Shown here: positions 31,821-41,484 of the stretch, piece by piece
Numbering within the stretch: position 1 is the stretch's first letter
Layout of the letters: every line of letters begins with the position of its first letter
Source of the DNA: UMGS1781 sp045650705
Lineage (GTDB): Bacteria > Bacillota > Clostridia > TANB77 > CAG-508
Assembly: GCA_045650705.1 (NCBI GenBank)
Contig: JAZRRK010000031.1
Coordinates: 1-46,243, forward strand
Length of the DNA stretch: 46,243 nucleotides
Direction of reading: 5' to 3'
Position numbers and translations under genes: made by a program
Notes under the pieces: generated by a model
What the model was told of the DNA's origin: nothing
Database searches by the model: none
The model's input: the letters and a program-made list of their open reading frames with translations, nothing else

Positions 31821-33782
31821 ATGGGAACAAATAATGAACAATTTTTAAAATTATTAAATAAACAATATCCAAATATAGAAAAGGTATCAGAAGAGATAAT
31901 AAATTTACAGGCAATACTTAATTTACCAAAAGGCACGGAATTATTCTTAAGTGATATACATGGAGAATATGGATCATTTTCTCATATTCTAAATAATGGT
32001 TCAGGAATAATAAGAAGTAAAATAGAGTCAATTTTTAAAAATCAAATTACGGAACATGAGAGAAGAGCTTTAGCCACATTAATATATTATCCAGAAGAAA
32101 AATTAAGTATAGTAAAATCTCAAGTAGAAGATTTGAATGAGTGGTATAGTATAACCCTATATAGACTTACAGAAGTAGCAGTAGAAGTAAGCTCAAAATA
32201 TACAAGGTCAAAGGTTAGAAAAGCAATGCCTAAGGGATTTGATTATATTATAGATGAGTTATTACATTTACAAAGTAGTGGACCAGATAAAGAAAGATAT
32301 TACAAACAAATAATAAATTCAATAATAGAATTAAGCAGGGCTGACGAATTTATAGTTGCAATTTCTAATTTAATAAAAAGAATGGCAATAGACCATTTGC
32401 ATGTTGTTGGAGATATATTTGATAGAGGTTCAGAAGCTAAGAAAGTTTTAAACACATTAATGGATTTTCATAGTGTAGATATAGAATGGGGAAACCATGA
32501 TATATTATGGATGGGAGCTGCTTGTGGTAATGATGCTTGTATTGCAAATGTAGTTAGAATATGTAGTAGATATGATAATACAGATACTTTAGAAGACGGA
32601 TATGGTATAAATATAAGACCTCTTGCAACATTTGCTTTAGAAACTTATAAAAACGACCGTTGCGAAATGTTTAAGCCAAAAGTTTTTGATTATAAAAGGT
32701 ATTTAAAAAGAGATGAAGAAACAATATCAAAAATACATAAGGCAATTACAATAATTCAATTTAAAGTAGAAGGCGAATATATTAAAAGACATCCTGAGTA
32801 TAAGATGCAAGACAGATTATTATTAGAACATATAGACTACAAAAATGGAACTATAAAAATAGGCAAAAAAACATATCAGCTAAATGATAAGAATTTTCCA
32901 ACTATAGACCCTAAAAATCCTTATAAATTAACTGAAGAAGAAAGAGAAATAATGTATAGATTAAGAGAATCATTTAAAAACAGTGAATCACTTCAAAGAC
33001 ACATAAATTTCTTATACTCAAAGGGTAGCTTATATAAATGCTTTAATTCAAATTTATTATTCCATGGATGTATACCAATGGATGAAAATGGAGAATTATC
33101 AAAGATTGAGATATATGGCAAAACATTATCAGGTAAAGCATACTTAGATTATATAGAACAATTAGTTAATAAAGCTCATATTGAAAGAGATTATTACAAA
33201 AAAGATAGAGATGCTTTAGATATAATGTGGTACTTATGGTGTGGAGCAAAATCACCATTATTTGGTAAAGAAAAAGCAGCAACATTTGAGCGATACTTTT
33301 TAGAAGATAAAGAGGTAAGAGAAGAAAAGAAAAATCCATATTATACATTAATTCAAAAAGAAGAAATATGTGATAAAATATTTGAAGAATTTGGATTAGA
33401 CAATAAAACATCACATATAATAAATGGACATATACCAGTAAAAGAAAAAGATGGAGAAAGTCCAATAAAGGCAAATGGTAAGTTACTAGTAATAGATGGA
33501 GGTTTTGCAAAAAGTTATAGAAAAGAAACTGGAAGAGCAGGATATACACTAACATATAATTCTTATGGACTTATATTAGCAGCTAATGAACCATTCGATT
33601 CAAAGATGAAAGCAATAAGAGAAGAACAAGATATTAAATATGATATAATGGTAAATGCGAAAGAAACAGAACGAAAAAGAGTTGCTGATACAGATATAGG
33701 AAAAGAACTACAAAAAGAAATAGACGGATTAAAACAATTATTAGAAGCATATAGAACTGGAAGAATAAAAGAAATAATTTAG
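31821..33782 (+). CDS. fbp: Fructose-1,6-bisphosphatase, class III
   Basis: A gluconeogenic phosphatase of the Firmicutes-type calcineurin-like family. Metal-binding motifs appear in order: LSDIHGEYGSF, HVVGDIFDRG, EWGNHDILWMGAA and NGHIPVKEKDGE. The frame could begin at 31779, but ATG 31821 after GGAAGGAAAAGG is better, giving 653 residues, near the usual 640-670. It is monocistronic with its own promoter and terminator. Confidence 0.95.
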   Translation: MGTNNEQFLKLLNKQYPNIEKVSEEIINLQAILNLPKGTELFLSDIHGEYGSFSHILNNGSGIIRSKIESIFKNQITEHERRALATLIYYPEEKLSIVKSQVEDLNEWYSITLYRLTEVAVEVSSKYTRSKVRKAMPKGFDYIIDELLHLQSSGPDKERYYKQIINSIIELSRADEFIVAISNLIKRMAIDHLHVVGDIFDRGSEAKKVLNTLMDFHSVDIEWGNHDILWMGAACGNDACIANVVRICSRYDNTDTLEDGYGINIRPLATFALETYKNDRCEMFKPKVFDYKRYLKRDEETISKIHKAITIIQFKVEGEYIKRHPEYKMQDRLLLEHIDYKNGTIKIGKKTYQLNDKNFPTIDPKNPYKLTEEEREIMYRLRESFKNSESLQRHINFLYSKGSLYKCFNSNLLFHGCIPMDENGELSKIEIYGKTLSGKAYLDYIEQLVNKAHIERDYYKKDRDALDIMWYLWCGAKSPLFGKEKAATFERYFLEDKEVREEKKNPYYTLIQKEEICDKIFEEFGLDNKTSHIINGHIPVKEKDGESPIKANGKLLVIDGGFAKSYRKETGRAGYTLTYNSYGLILAANEPFDSKMKAIREEQDIKYDIMVNAKETERKRVADTDIGKELQKEIDGLKQLLEAYRTGRIKEII

Positions 33783-33787
33783 ATTAG

Positions 33788-33828
33788 AAAGAGTTGTAAC
33801 TTTATAGATACAACTCTTTTATTTTTTA
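33788..33828 (+). terminator. Terminator after fbp
   Basis: Perfect 11-bp arms 33788-33798 and 33809-33819 (AAAGAGTTGTA/TACAACTCTTT), then a T-rich run. Confidence 0.9.
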
Positions 33829-33850
33829 TTTATAAATTTATTCCAAAATC

Positions 33851-33879
33851 TTGAAAAATTTTAATAGATATGGTATATA
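33851..33879 (+). promoter_or_regulatory. Promoter of adhE
   Basis: TTGAAA (33851-33856), 17 bp, TATATA (33874-33879). No Rex site was recognised with confidence. Confidence 0.5.
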
Positions 33880-33908
33880 CTAATGTTGAGTGAGAAAGGA
33901 ATGATATT

Positions 33909-36518
33909 ATGAGTAAAGATTATGAAATTGTAGACAGTATAGAAACATTAGAAAAAGCAATGAAAAGAATAAGAAAAGCTCAAGAAGAATATGGTAAATT
34001 TAGCCAAGAACAAGTGGACAAAATATTCCAAGCAGCAGCTATTGCAGCAAATCAAGCAAGAATTCCTCTTGCAGAAATGGCAGTAGAAGAAACTGGGATG
34101 GGAGTTGTAGAAGATAAGGTTATAAAAAACCATTTTGCAGCAGAATACATTTATAATGCGTATAGAAATACAAAAACTTGTGGACTTATAGAAGAAGACA
34201 AAGCATATGGAATACAAAAAATAGCAGAACCAATAGGAGTTATTGCAGCAGTTATTCCAACAACTAACCCAACTTCAACAGCAATATTTAAAACATTAAT
34301 AGCATTAAAAACAAGAAATGGAATAATAATAAGTCCTCATCCAAGAGCAAAAAATTCAACAATAGCAGCAGCAAAATTAGTATTAGAAGCAGCTGTAAAA
34401 GCAGGAGCTCCAGAGGGAATAATAGGCTGGATAGATGTACCATCTTTAGATTTAACTAATATGGTTATGAAAGAAGCAGATACTATTTTAGCAACAGGTG
34501 GACCAGGAATGGTAAAAGCAGCATACTCAAGTGGTAAACCAGCATTGGGAGTAGGAGCAGGAAATACACCAGCAGTTATAGATGATACTGCAGACATACT
34601 TCTTGCAGTAAACTCTATTGTACATTCAAAAACATTTGACAATGGAATGATATGTGCGTCTGAACAATCTGTAATAGTTTTAGATTCAGTATATGAAAAA
34701 GTAAAAGAAGAATTTAGCAAAAGAAATTGTTATTTCTTAAATGAAGAAGAAAAAGAAAAAGTAAGAAAAACAATTATAATAAATGGAGCATTAAATGCTA
34801 AAATAGTAGGACAAAAAGCACATACAATAGCAAGTTTAGCAGGAGTAGAAGTTCCAGAAACTACAAAAATTTTAATAGGAGAAGTGGATAGTGTAGAACT
34901 TTCAGAAGAGTTTGCACACGAAAAATTATCGCCAGTACTTGCTATGTACAAAGCTTCTAATTTTGATGAAGCACTAGAAAAAGCAGAAAAACTAATAGAA
35001 GATGGAGGATTAGGACATACTTCTTCATTATATGTAAATGAAATAACAGAAAAAGAAAAAATACAAAAATTTGCACACAGAATGAAAACTTCAAGAATAT
35101 TAGTAAATACACCATCATCTCAAGGTGGAATAGGAGATTTATATAACTTCAAATTAGCGCCATCATTAACACTTGGCTGTGGTTCTTGGGGAGGAAATTC
35201 AATTTCTGAAAATGTAGGAGTAAAACATTTATTAAATATAAAAACAATAGCAGAGAGGAGAGAAAATATGCTTTGGTTTAGAGCACCTGAAAAGGTATAT
35301 ATTAAAAAAGGTTGTTTACCAGTTGCCCTAGATGAATTAAAAGCTGTAATGGGCAAAAAAAGAGTATTTATTGTAACAGACGAATTTTTATACACAAATG
35401 GTTATACAAAGCCAATAACAAATAAATTAGATGAAATGGGAATATCACATACTACATTCTTTAATGTTCAACCAGACCCAACACTAGAAAGTGCGAAAGA
35501 AGGTGCAGCAGCGATGGAAAGCTTTAAGCCAGATTGCATTATAGCACTTGGTGGAGGAAGCGCTATGGATGCAGGAAAAATAATGTGGGTTATGTATGAG
35601 CATCCAGAAGTAGATTTTATGGATATGGCAATGAGATTTGTTGATATAAGAAAAAGAGTATACACATTTCCTAAAATGGGTGAAAAAGCATATTTTATAG
35701 CAGTTCCAACATCAGCAGGAACAGGTTCAGAGGTAACACCATTTGCAGTTATAACAGATGAAAAAACAGGTGTAAAATATCCTTTAGCAGATTATGAATT
35801 AATGCCAAAAATGGCAATAGTAGACGCAGATTTAATGATGAATGCACCAAAAGGTTTAACATCTGCATCAGGTATAGATGCTGTAACACATAGTTTGGAA
35901 GCTTATGCATCAATGCTTGCAACAGACTATACAGATGGATTAGCTCTACGTTCATTAAAAATGATATTTGAATATTTGCCAAAAGCTTATGACAATGGAG
36001 CAAACGATCCAGAAGCAAGAGAAAAAATGGCAAATGCGGCTACAATGGCAGGTATGGCATTCGCAAATGCATTTTTAGGAGTATGTCATTCAATGGCACA
36101 TAAATTAGGAGCATTTTTCCATTTACCACACGGTGTAGCAAATGCATTATTAATAAATGAAGTATTAAAATTTAATAGTACAGATACACCTACAAAAATG
36201 GGAACATTCTCACAATACAGCTATCCACATACATTAGAAAGATATGCAGAAGTAGCAGACTATTTAAACTTAGGTGGAAAGAATGCTGAAGAAAAATTAA
36301 ACAACTTAATAAATGCAATAAATGACTTAAAAGAAAAAGTTGGAATCAAAAAAACAATTAAAGACTATGGAATAAAAGAAGAAGAATTTTTAGCAAAATT
36401 AGATGATATGAGTAAACAAGCATTTGATGACCAGTGTACAGGGGCAAACCCAAGATATCCTTTAATAGAGGAAATAAAAGAGATGTACAAAAAAGCATAT
36501 TATGGAGGTGAACAATAA
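33909..36518 (+). CDS. adhE: Bifunctional acetaldehyde-CoA/alcohol dehydrogenase
   Basis: Reduces acetyl-CoA to acetaldehyde and then ethanol, regenerating NAD+ during fermentation. The N-terminal aldehyde dehydrogenase half (to about residue 440) has VIPTTNPTST and the catalytic Cys in NGMICASEQS. The C-terminal iron alcohol dehydrogenase half (from about 455) has GGGSAMDAGK, PTSAGTGSEVTPF and the iron ligands in DAVTHSLEAY and HSMAHKLGAFFHLPHG. The 869 residues match full-length AdhE spirosome-forming enzymes. The stop overlaps the next gene (TAATG). Confidence 0.97.
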   Translation: MSKDYEIVDSIETLEKAMKRIRKAQEEYGKFSQEQVDKIFQAAAIAANQARIPLAEMAVEETGMGVVEDKVIKNHFAAEYIYNAYRNTKTCGLIEEDKAYGIQKIAEPIGVIAAVIPTTNPTSTAIFKTLIALKTRNGIIISPHPRAKNSTIAAAKLVLEAAVKAGAPEGIIGWIDVPSLDLTNMVMKEADTILATGGPGMVKAAYSSGKPALGVGAGNTPAVIDDTADILLAVNSIVHSKTFDNGMICASEQSVIVLDSVYEKVKEEFSKRNCYFLNEEEKEKVRKTIIINGALNAKIVGQKAHTIASLAGVEVPETTKILIGEVDSVELSEEFAHEKLSPVLAMYKASNFDEALEKAEKLIEDGGLGHTSSLYVNEITEKEKIQKFAHRMKTSRILVNTPSSQGGIGDLYNFKLAPSLTLGCGSWGGNSISENVGVKHLLNIKTIAERRENMLWFRAPEKVYIKKGCLPVALDELKAVMGKKRVFIVTDEFLYTNGYTKPITNKLDEMGISHTTFFNVQPDPTLESAKEGAAAMESFKPDCIIALGGGSAMDAGKIMWVMYEHPEVDFMDMAMRFVDIRKRVYTFPKMGEKAYFIAVPTSAGTGSEVTPFAVITDEKTGVKYPLADYELMPKMAIVDADLMMNAPKGLTSASGIDAVTHSLEAYASMLATDYTDGLALRSLKMIFEYLPKAYDNGANDPEAREKMANAATMAGMAFANAFLGVCHSMAHKLGAFFHLPHGVANALLINEVLKFNSTDTPTKMGTFSQYSYPHTLERYAEVADYLNLGGKNAEEKLNNLINAINDLKEKVGIKKTIKDYGIKEEEFLAKLDDMSKQAFDDQCTGANPRYPLIEEIKEMYKKAYYGGEQ

Positions 36519-37258
36519 TGGAAGCTATAGCAGAGAGAAGTACAAAAACAGTTTATAGAGATAATAATAGAACAATAAAACTATTCGTAGAAAATTATTC
36601 AAAACCAGATATTCTAAATGAAGCACTAAATCAAGCAAGAGTTGAGGAAACAGGTTTAAATATGCCAAAATTGTTAGAAGTTACAAAAATGGAGAATAGA
36701 TGGGCATTAATATCAGAGCATATCGAGGGAAAAAGTTTACAAGAGTTAATGGATGAGCATCCAGAGAAGAAAGATGAATATATGAATATGTTTATAGATA
36801 TACAATTAAATATAATATCTAAAAAATGTCCAATGTTAAATAAATTGAAAGATAAGATGAAAGAAAGAATAGAAAAAACAGATTTATCAGATTCAACAAA
36901 ATATGATTTATATACTAGATTAGAAAGTATGCCAAAGCATAATAAAATATGTCACGGAGATTTCAATCCAAGTAATGTTATAATAAAAGAAGATGGAACA
37001 GCTTATGTATTAGATTGGGCACACGTAACACAAGGAAATGCTTCAGCAGATGTTGCTAGAACATATTTATTGTTCAACTTAGACGGTAAAAAAGAAGAAG
37101 CAGAAGAATATTTGAATAAATTTTCAGAAAAATCTGAAACAGAAAAAAGATATATTCAAAAATGGATACCAATAGTAGCAGCAGCACATTTATTAAAAGC
37201 AAACAAAGAAGAAAAAGAGTTTTTAATGAAATGGATTGAAGTTGTAGATTTCGAATAA
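36518..37258 (+). CDS. APH-family phosphotransferase
   Basis: A 246-residue protein of the aminoglycoside/choline kinase fold. The catalytic loop is CHGDFNPSNVI and the metal-binding segment YVLDWAHVTQGNASAD. The N-terminal lobe has IKLFVENYSKP and a hinge-like ISEHIEGKSL. It overlaps adhE by one base and is probably co-translated with it. Substrate is unknown; a small-molecule kinase is more likely than antibiotic resistance because of the housekeeping context. Confidence 0.82.
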   Translation: MEAIAERSTKTVYRDNNRTIKLFVENYSKPDILNEALNQARVEETGLNMPKLLEVTKMENRWALISEHIEGKSLQELMDEHPEKKDEYMNMFIDIQLNIISKKCPMLNKLKDKMKERIEKTDLSDSTKYDLYTRLESMPKHNKICHGDFNPSNVIIKEDGTAYVLDWAHVTQGNASADVARTYLLFNLDGKKEEAEEYLNKFSEKSETEKRYIQKWIPIVAAAHLLKANKEEKEFLMKWIEVVDFE

Positions 37259-37270
37259 CCTACTGCAAGT

Positions 37271-37405
37271 CCGCCCAATCTCGTCGGTGTTATATATGTT
37301 TTGTTCTCGTAAAAAGCAGTCAACATGGCTGCGATGGTAATCCGTAAGCCGTTGGCTTGTTGCCTGTTTTTATTCGAAAAAAATATATAACACCTGCGTT
37401 GGGCT
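37271..37405 (+). repeat. Intergenic hairpin repeat family 1, copy 6 (insert type B)
   Basis: Nearly identical to copy 4 at 13130, 24 kb away, with the same GGTGTTATATAT/ATATATAACACC stem and the same insert B. It lies between the APH-family gene and the DUF368 gene in the direction of transcription. Confidence 0.85.
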
Positions 37406-37445
37406 GGTTTGTACAAAAAATAAATCATATAAAAGAGAGGTAACA

Positions 37446-38339
37446 ATGAAAAAGATAAAAGAATTAATAATAAACTTTATTAACGGCTTCTGCATGGCAT
37501 TAGCAGATAGCGTACCAGGAGTATCTGGTGGAACAGTAGCATTTATATTAGGATTTTATGATAACTTCATAAATGCTTTAGATGATATATTTAGAGGAAA
37601 TTGGGAAGCAAAGAAAAAAGCATTTATATATTTAATAAAACTAGGAATAGGATGGGCAGTAGGATTTTTATTAGCAGCAAGTATATTGTCAAACTTATTT
37701 AGTACAAAAATTTATGAAATGAGTTCATTATTTCTTGGATTTATCATATTTGCAATACCTTTAGTAATAAAAGAAGAAAAAGATTCTTTTAAAGGTAAAT
37801 ATAAAAACAGTATATTTGCATTACTAGGAATAGCGCTAGTTATAGGAATAGCAATTTTAAGTAATAATGTTGGTTTAGACATAAACTTACAAAGCTTAAA
37901 TATAGGAACTATAGCATACATATTTGTAGTTGCAATGATAGCGATATCAGCAATGATACTTCCTGGAATTTCAGGTTCAACAATGTTATTAATATTTGGA
38001 ATTTATATACCAATAATGAACAACATAAAAGCATTTTTACATTTAGATTTTTCAGTATTACCTAGCTTGATAATATTTGGATTTGGAATGATAGCTGGAG
38101 TAATGGTATTTGCAAGAATAGCTAGAAAATGTCTAGAAAAATATCGTTCACAAACGGTATATGCAATTTTAGGTTTAATGATAGGTTCAATATATTCAAT
38201 AATACTAGGACCAACAACATTGGAAGAACCAAAAGCAATGATGACATTTTCAACTTTTAGCATAATATTCTTTGTAATTGGAGGAGCAGTAATAATAGGA
38301 TTGGAATTATTAAAAAAATTCTTAAATAAAAAGAATTAG
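37446..38339 (+). CDS. DUF368 membrane protein, undecaprenyl phosphate translocase family
   Basis: A polytopic inner-membrane protein (297 residues, about eight to nine hydrophobic segments). The family signature ADSVPGVSGGTVAFILGFYD at residues 20-39 and its internal echo ILPGISGSTMLLIFGIY near 178 form the two re-entrant repeats. DUF368 (PopT) proteins have been shown to recycle undecaprenyl phosphate across the membrane for cell-wall synthesis. AGAGAGG precedes the ATG. It may be read from the adhE transcript, with a terminator following. Confidence 0.88.
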   Translation: MKKIKELIINFINGFCMALADSVPGVSGGTVAFILGFYDNFINALDDIFRGNWEAKKKAFIYLIKLGIGWAVGFLLAASILSNLFSTKIYEMSSLFLGFIIFAIPLVIKEEKDSFKGKYKNSIFALLGIALVIGIAILSNNVGLDINLQSLNIGTIAYIFVVAMIAISAMILPGISGSTMLLIFGIYIPIMNNIKAFLHLDFSVLPSLIIFGFGMIAGVMVFARIARKCLEKYRSQTVYAILGLMIGSIYSIILGPTTLEEPKAMMTFSTFSIIFFVIGGAVIIGLELLKKFLNKKN

Positions 38340-38355
38340 AGTACAGTTAATTGTT

Positions 38356-38399
38356 ATACACTTTATGTTTCTTAAAAGAATCATAAAGTGTATTCTTTA
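38356..38399 (+). terminator. Terminator after the DUF368 gene
   Basis: Perfect 12-bp arms 38356-38367 and 38382-38393 (ATACACTTTATG/CATAAAGTGTAT), followed by TCTTT. Confidence 0.8.
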
Positions 38400-38424
38400 C
38401 ATTTTATGTAAAATATGATAAAAT
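38396..38424 (+). promoter_or_regulatory. Promoter of the 38455 gene
   Basis: TTTACA (38396-38401), 17 bp, TAAAAT (38419-38424). Confidence 0.6.
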
Positions 38425-38454
38425 TTTATAAGTTATGTTTATTAGGAGGCAATA

Positions 38455-38976
38455 ATGGAATATAGTGAAGATAAAAAATTTGCAAAACTCAATGATGAAG
38501 AAAGAAAGGTATTTGAAGATGTAAAGATGCTTAGAAAACAAGGAAAACATAAAGAAGCTAGAAATATAGCAAGAAGATTTCCAGATAATCCAATAATTCA
38601 AACTCAAATTGCATCAATTATAGGAGAGAAAGAAACATTAAATACGATATTAGAGAAAATAAATAACAACCCGAATGATGCTACTATAAATGATGAAATA
38701 GAGCAATTAGATGATAAATGGTTAAAGGTTATTCTTAATAGTGCTTTAGGAGAAAAAATGAATATGAAAATGCCAGCACAACAGTTTATTAAAAAAATGG
38801 AAAAACAAGGATATATAGATGAAGAGTATAAACCTATAATATCTGCATTAAAACAAAGATTAGAAAAAAAATCAAAAATTTTTGATATGGAATTTTATGA
38901 AAATTTAATTACTAAAATAACTGATTCAAAGGATAATATGAGATTTCCATCACAAGATGATGAGGAAAGAATATAG
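38455..38976 (+). CDS. Hypothetical helical protein
   Basis: I do not recognise this protein. The 173 residues are very rich in Lys, Glu and Asp and appear wholly helical, with no signal peptide or membrane segment. The first 60 residues (LRKQGKHKEARNIARRFPDNP) resemble a tetratricopeptide-like helical pair, which is only an impression. TAGGAGG precedes the ATG. It has its own promoter and terminator. Confidence 0.7.
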   Translation: MEYSEDKKFAKLNDEERKVFEDVKMLRKQGKHKEARNIARRFPDNPIIQTQIASIIGEKETLNTILEKINNNPNDATINDEIEQLDDKWLKVILNSALGEKMNMKMPAQQFIKKMEKQGYIDEEYKPIISALKQRLEKKSKIFDMEFYENLITKITDSKDNMRFPSQDDEERI

Positions 38977-38991
38977 TTGATAATTAATGTT

Positions 38992-39024
38992 AAGAAGGAT
39001 TAGCACTTGCTAATTCTTTTTTTC
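38992..39024 (+). terminator. Terminator after the 38455 gene
   Basis: AAGAAGGATTAGC-ACTT-GCTAATTCTT with a two-base bulge, followed by seven T. Confidence 0.75.
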
Positions 39025-39054
39025 ATTATATATAGGGTAGAGAAGGAGGTTTTT

Positions 39055-40005
39055 ATGTACGATTGCCATTATGATTTATTTACATACATATATTCAAATA
39101 GAAATAATATAGGTGAAGTTAAAAAATATTGCAATAAAATTTTTAAGAACAACATTAAAGGAGGAATTTTTAACTTATTTTATATGTCCGAGAAAGAGAT
39201 GCATGATGAACTAGGAATAGAAGCTAATCAAATAAATATAATACAAAATTTAAAAGAGGTTAATGAACTTATAAAAGAAAACAAATTAATTCCAACAGGT
39301 ATAGAATATATAATTGGAATAGAAGGATTAGATTATTTAGAAAATTTAGAAGATATAGATACATTACACAAATTAGGAGTAAGGTCAGTAAATCCTGTTT
39401 GGAATAATCATAATAAATTTGCTACAGGTGTTAGACCTATAAAGATATTAAACAAGAAAAAAGGCTTAACAGAATTAGGAAGAAAACTAATTAAAAAACT
39501 AATAGAAAGAAGAATAGCAATAGACTTATCACATAGCGATGAAGAAACGTTTTGGGATATAATTGAAGAATGCAAAAAATTTAAAAGATTAAATCCAAGG
39601 ATATTAGCGTCACATTCGAATTGTAAAGCAATATGTAATGTGCCAAGAAACCTCACAGATAAACAGATAACAGCAATAGCAGAATTAAACGGGTTAATAG
39701 GAGTTGTTGGTGTAAAACAGTTTTGCTCAGATAATAAGAATAGCGAATTTAAGAATGAGTACATAAAACATATTAATCATATAAAACAATTATTAGGTAA
39801 AATAGATAACATTGTAATATCAACAGACGATATGAGTTATTACAAAATAGATATAGAATATTACAGAACAATGAATGTATTTAATCAAAAAGTGATAAAT
39901 AGAGAAATAACGAAATTGTTAAAAGAAAATGACTATAATGATTATGAAATAAATAAGATTAAACGAGGAAACTTTGAAAGATATTTTATGCCAAAATTTC
40001 CATAA
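39055..40005 (+). CDS. Membrane dipeptidase-type protein (peptidase family M19)
   Basis: A metal-dependent (renal dipeptidase-like) amidohydrolase fold. The N-terminal HxD is His5-Tyr-Asp7 in YDCHYDLF. The bridging-residue region EGLDYLENLED, AIDLSHSDEETF and ILASHSNCKAICNVPRNLTD are family features. At 316 residues with no signal peptide it is probably cytosolic despite the family name. The ATG at 39055, after AGAAGGAGG, is preferred to an upstream extension that runs into the terminator. Substrates may be dipeptides. Confidence 0.8.
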   Translation: MYDCHYDLFTYIYSNRNNIGEVKKYCNKIFKNNIKGGIFNLFYMSEKEMHDELGIEANQINIIQNLKEVNELIKENKLIPTGIEYIIGIEGLDYLENLEDIDTLHKLGVRSVNPVWNNHNKFATGVRPIKILNKKKGLTELGRKLIKKLIERRIAIDLSHSDEETFWDIIEECKKFKRLNPRILASHSNCKAICNVPRNLTDKQITAIAELNGLIGVVGVKQFCSDNKNSEFKNEYIKHINHIKQLLGKIDNIVISTDDMSYYKIDIEYYRTMNVFNQKVINREITKLLKENDYNDYEINKIKRGNFERYFMPKFP

Positions 40006-40010
40006 AATAC

Positions 40011-40038
40011 TTGCAAAACTGAAATTCTATGATATAAT
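40011..40038 (+). promoter_or_regulatory. Promoter of tig
   Basis: TTGCAA (40011-40016), 16 bp, TATAAT (40033-40038), starting 5 bp after the dipeptidase stop. Confidence 0.65.
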
Positions 40039-40085
40039 AATGTAGTTGATTGATACATAAATATAGAAAGGATTGAATATTAATA

Positions 40086-41372
40086 ATGAAAGTAAAGGTA
40101 GAAAACGTTGAAAATAAAGCAAATGAGGTTAAATTAGAATTTACAGTTGAAGCAGCAAAATTTGATGAAGCTATTCAAAATGTATATAAGAAAAATGCAA
40201 AATATTTTAATATACCAGGTTTTAGAAAAGGAAAAGCTCCTTTTAAAATGGTAGAAAAAGCTTATGGAATACAAATATTTTATGAAGATGCTTTTAATGA
40301 AGTAGCAACAGAAGTATATCCTCAAGGATTAGAAGAAAATAAAATAGAAGCTGTAAGTAAACCAGAAATTGATATAGTACAAATAGAAAGTGGTAAAGAT
40401 TTAATATTTACTGCAATTGTTCAAACAAAACCTGAAGTAAAATTAGGAAAATATAAAGGTATAGAAATAAAAAAAGTAGAGTATACTGTATCTGATGAAG
40501 ATGTTGAGCATGAATTAGCACATATGGCTGAACATAATGCAAGATTAGTATCAGTAGAAGATAGACCTGTACAAAAAGAAGATACAACAATAATAGATTT
40601 TGAAGGATTTGTAGATGGTGTTGCTTTTGCAGGTGGAAAAGCAGAAAACTATGAATTAGAAATAGGAAGTGGAAAATTCATACCTGGATTTGAAGATCAA
40701 ATAATAGGAATGAAAATTGATGAAGAAAAAGATATAAAAGTAAAATTTCCAGAAGATTATCCTTCAAAGGATTTAGCTGGTAAAGATGCAACATTTAAAA
40801 TAAAATTACATGAAATTAAAAAGAAAGAGTTACCAGAAATAAATGATGAATTTGCAAAAGATGCTAGTGAATTTGATACATTAGAAGATTGGAAAAAATC
40901 AATAAGAGAAAAACAAGAAAAATCAAATGAATCAAAAGCAAAATTCGAAATGGAAGATAAAGCCATAGAAGAAGTTTGCAAAAATGCATCAGTTGAAATT
41001 CCAAGTGGAATGGTTGAAACACAAATTGATAACATGGAACAAGATATAAGTTCAAGATTAAGTTATCAAGGAATGAATTTGGACCAATACTTACAAATGA
41101 TTGGAAAAACAAAACAAGAATTCAGAGATGAATATAAAGAAGAAGCAGAAAAGCAAGTAAAGACTAATTTAGTATTAGAAGCAATAATGAAGGATAGCAA
41201 AATAGAAGTAACAGAAGAGGAAATAAAAGGTAAGATAAAAGAAATGGCAGAAATGTATGGGCAAAAACAAGAAGAAGCAGAAAATAACCCACAATTAAGA
41301 AAATATGTAGAAGAAAATCTAAAAACAGAAAAAACAATTCATTTTATCGTAGATAATGCTAAAATAAAATAG
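40086..41372 (+). CDS. tig: Trigger factor
   Basis: A ribosome-associated chaperone with peptidyl-prolyl isomerase activity. The N-terminal ribosome-binding domain has the signature PGFRKGKAP. An FKBP-type domain (residues about 160-245, VDGVAFAGGKAENYELEIGSG) and a long helical C-terminal substrate cradle follow. The 428-residue length is normal. GAAAGGA precedes the start. It sits before clpP and clpX, the conserved protein quality-control order, but a terminator separates it from clpP. Confidence 0.96.
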   Translation: MKVKVENVENKANEVKLEFTVEAAKFDEAIQNVYKKNAKYFNIPGFRKGKAPFKMVEKAYGIQIFYEDAFNEVATEVYPQGLEENKIEAVSKPEIDIVQIESGKDLIFTAIVQTKPEVKLGKYKGIEIKKVEYTVSDEDVEHELAHMAEHNARLVSVEDRPVQKEDTTIIDFEGFVDGVAFAGGKAENYELEIGSGKFIPGFEDQIIGMKIDEEKDIKVKFPEDYPSKDLAGKDATFKIKLHEIKKKELPEINDEFAKDASEFDTLEDWKKSIREKQEKSNESKAKFEMEDKAIEEVCKNASVEIPSGMVETQIDNMEQDISSRLSYQGMNLDQYLQMIGKTKQEFRDEYKEEAEKQVKTNLVLEAIMKDSKIEVTEEEIKGKIKEMAEMYGQKQEEAENNPQLRKYVEENLKTEKTIHFIVDNAKIK

Positions 41373-41380
41373 TATACATA

Positions 41381-41417
41381 GTGGGAACTAGAAAATGTTC
41401 CTAGTTCCCACAGTTTT
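41381..41417 (+). terminator. Terminator between tig and clpP
   Basis: Perfect 11-bp arms 41381-41391 and 41401-41411 (GTGGGAACTAG/CTAGTTCCCAC), followed by AGTTTT. Confidence 0.8.
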
Positions 41418-41420
41418 AGC

Positions 41421-41447
41421 TATACAAATCTACGATTTTATTGTATA
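41421..41447. promoter_or_regulatory. Inverted repeat in the clpP upstream region
   Basis: TATACAA (41421-41427) and TTGTATA (41441-41447), 13 bp apart, in the only space where a clpP promoter could lie. It does not match the CtsR or CIRCE consensus as I know them. Confidence 0.3.
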
Positions 41448-41484
41448 TATTAAGTTTTTATATACTAGAAGGAGGAAAATAATT

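Noticed and set aside
36518..37258. APH-family gene as an antibiotic-resistance determinant
   Set aside because: It is translationally coupled to adhE, matches the window in composition and lacks mobile-element context; the fold alone does not show resistance.
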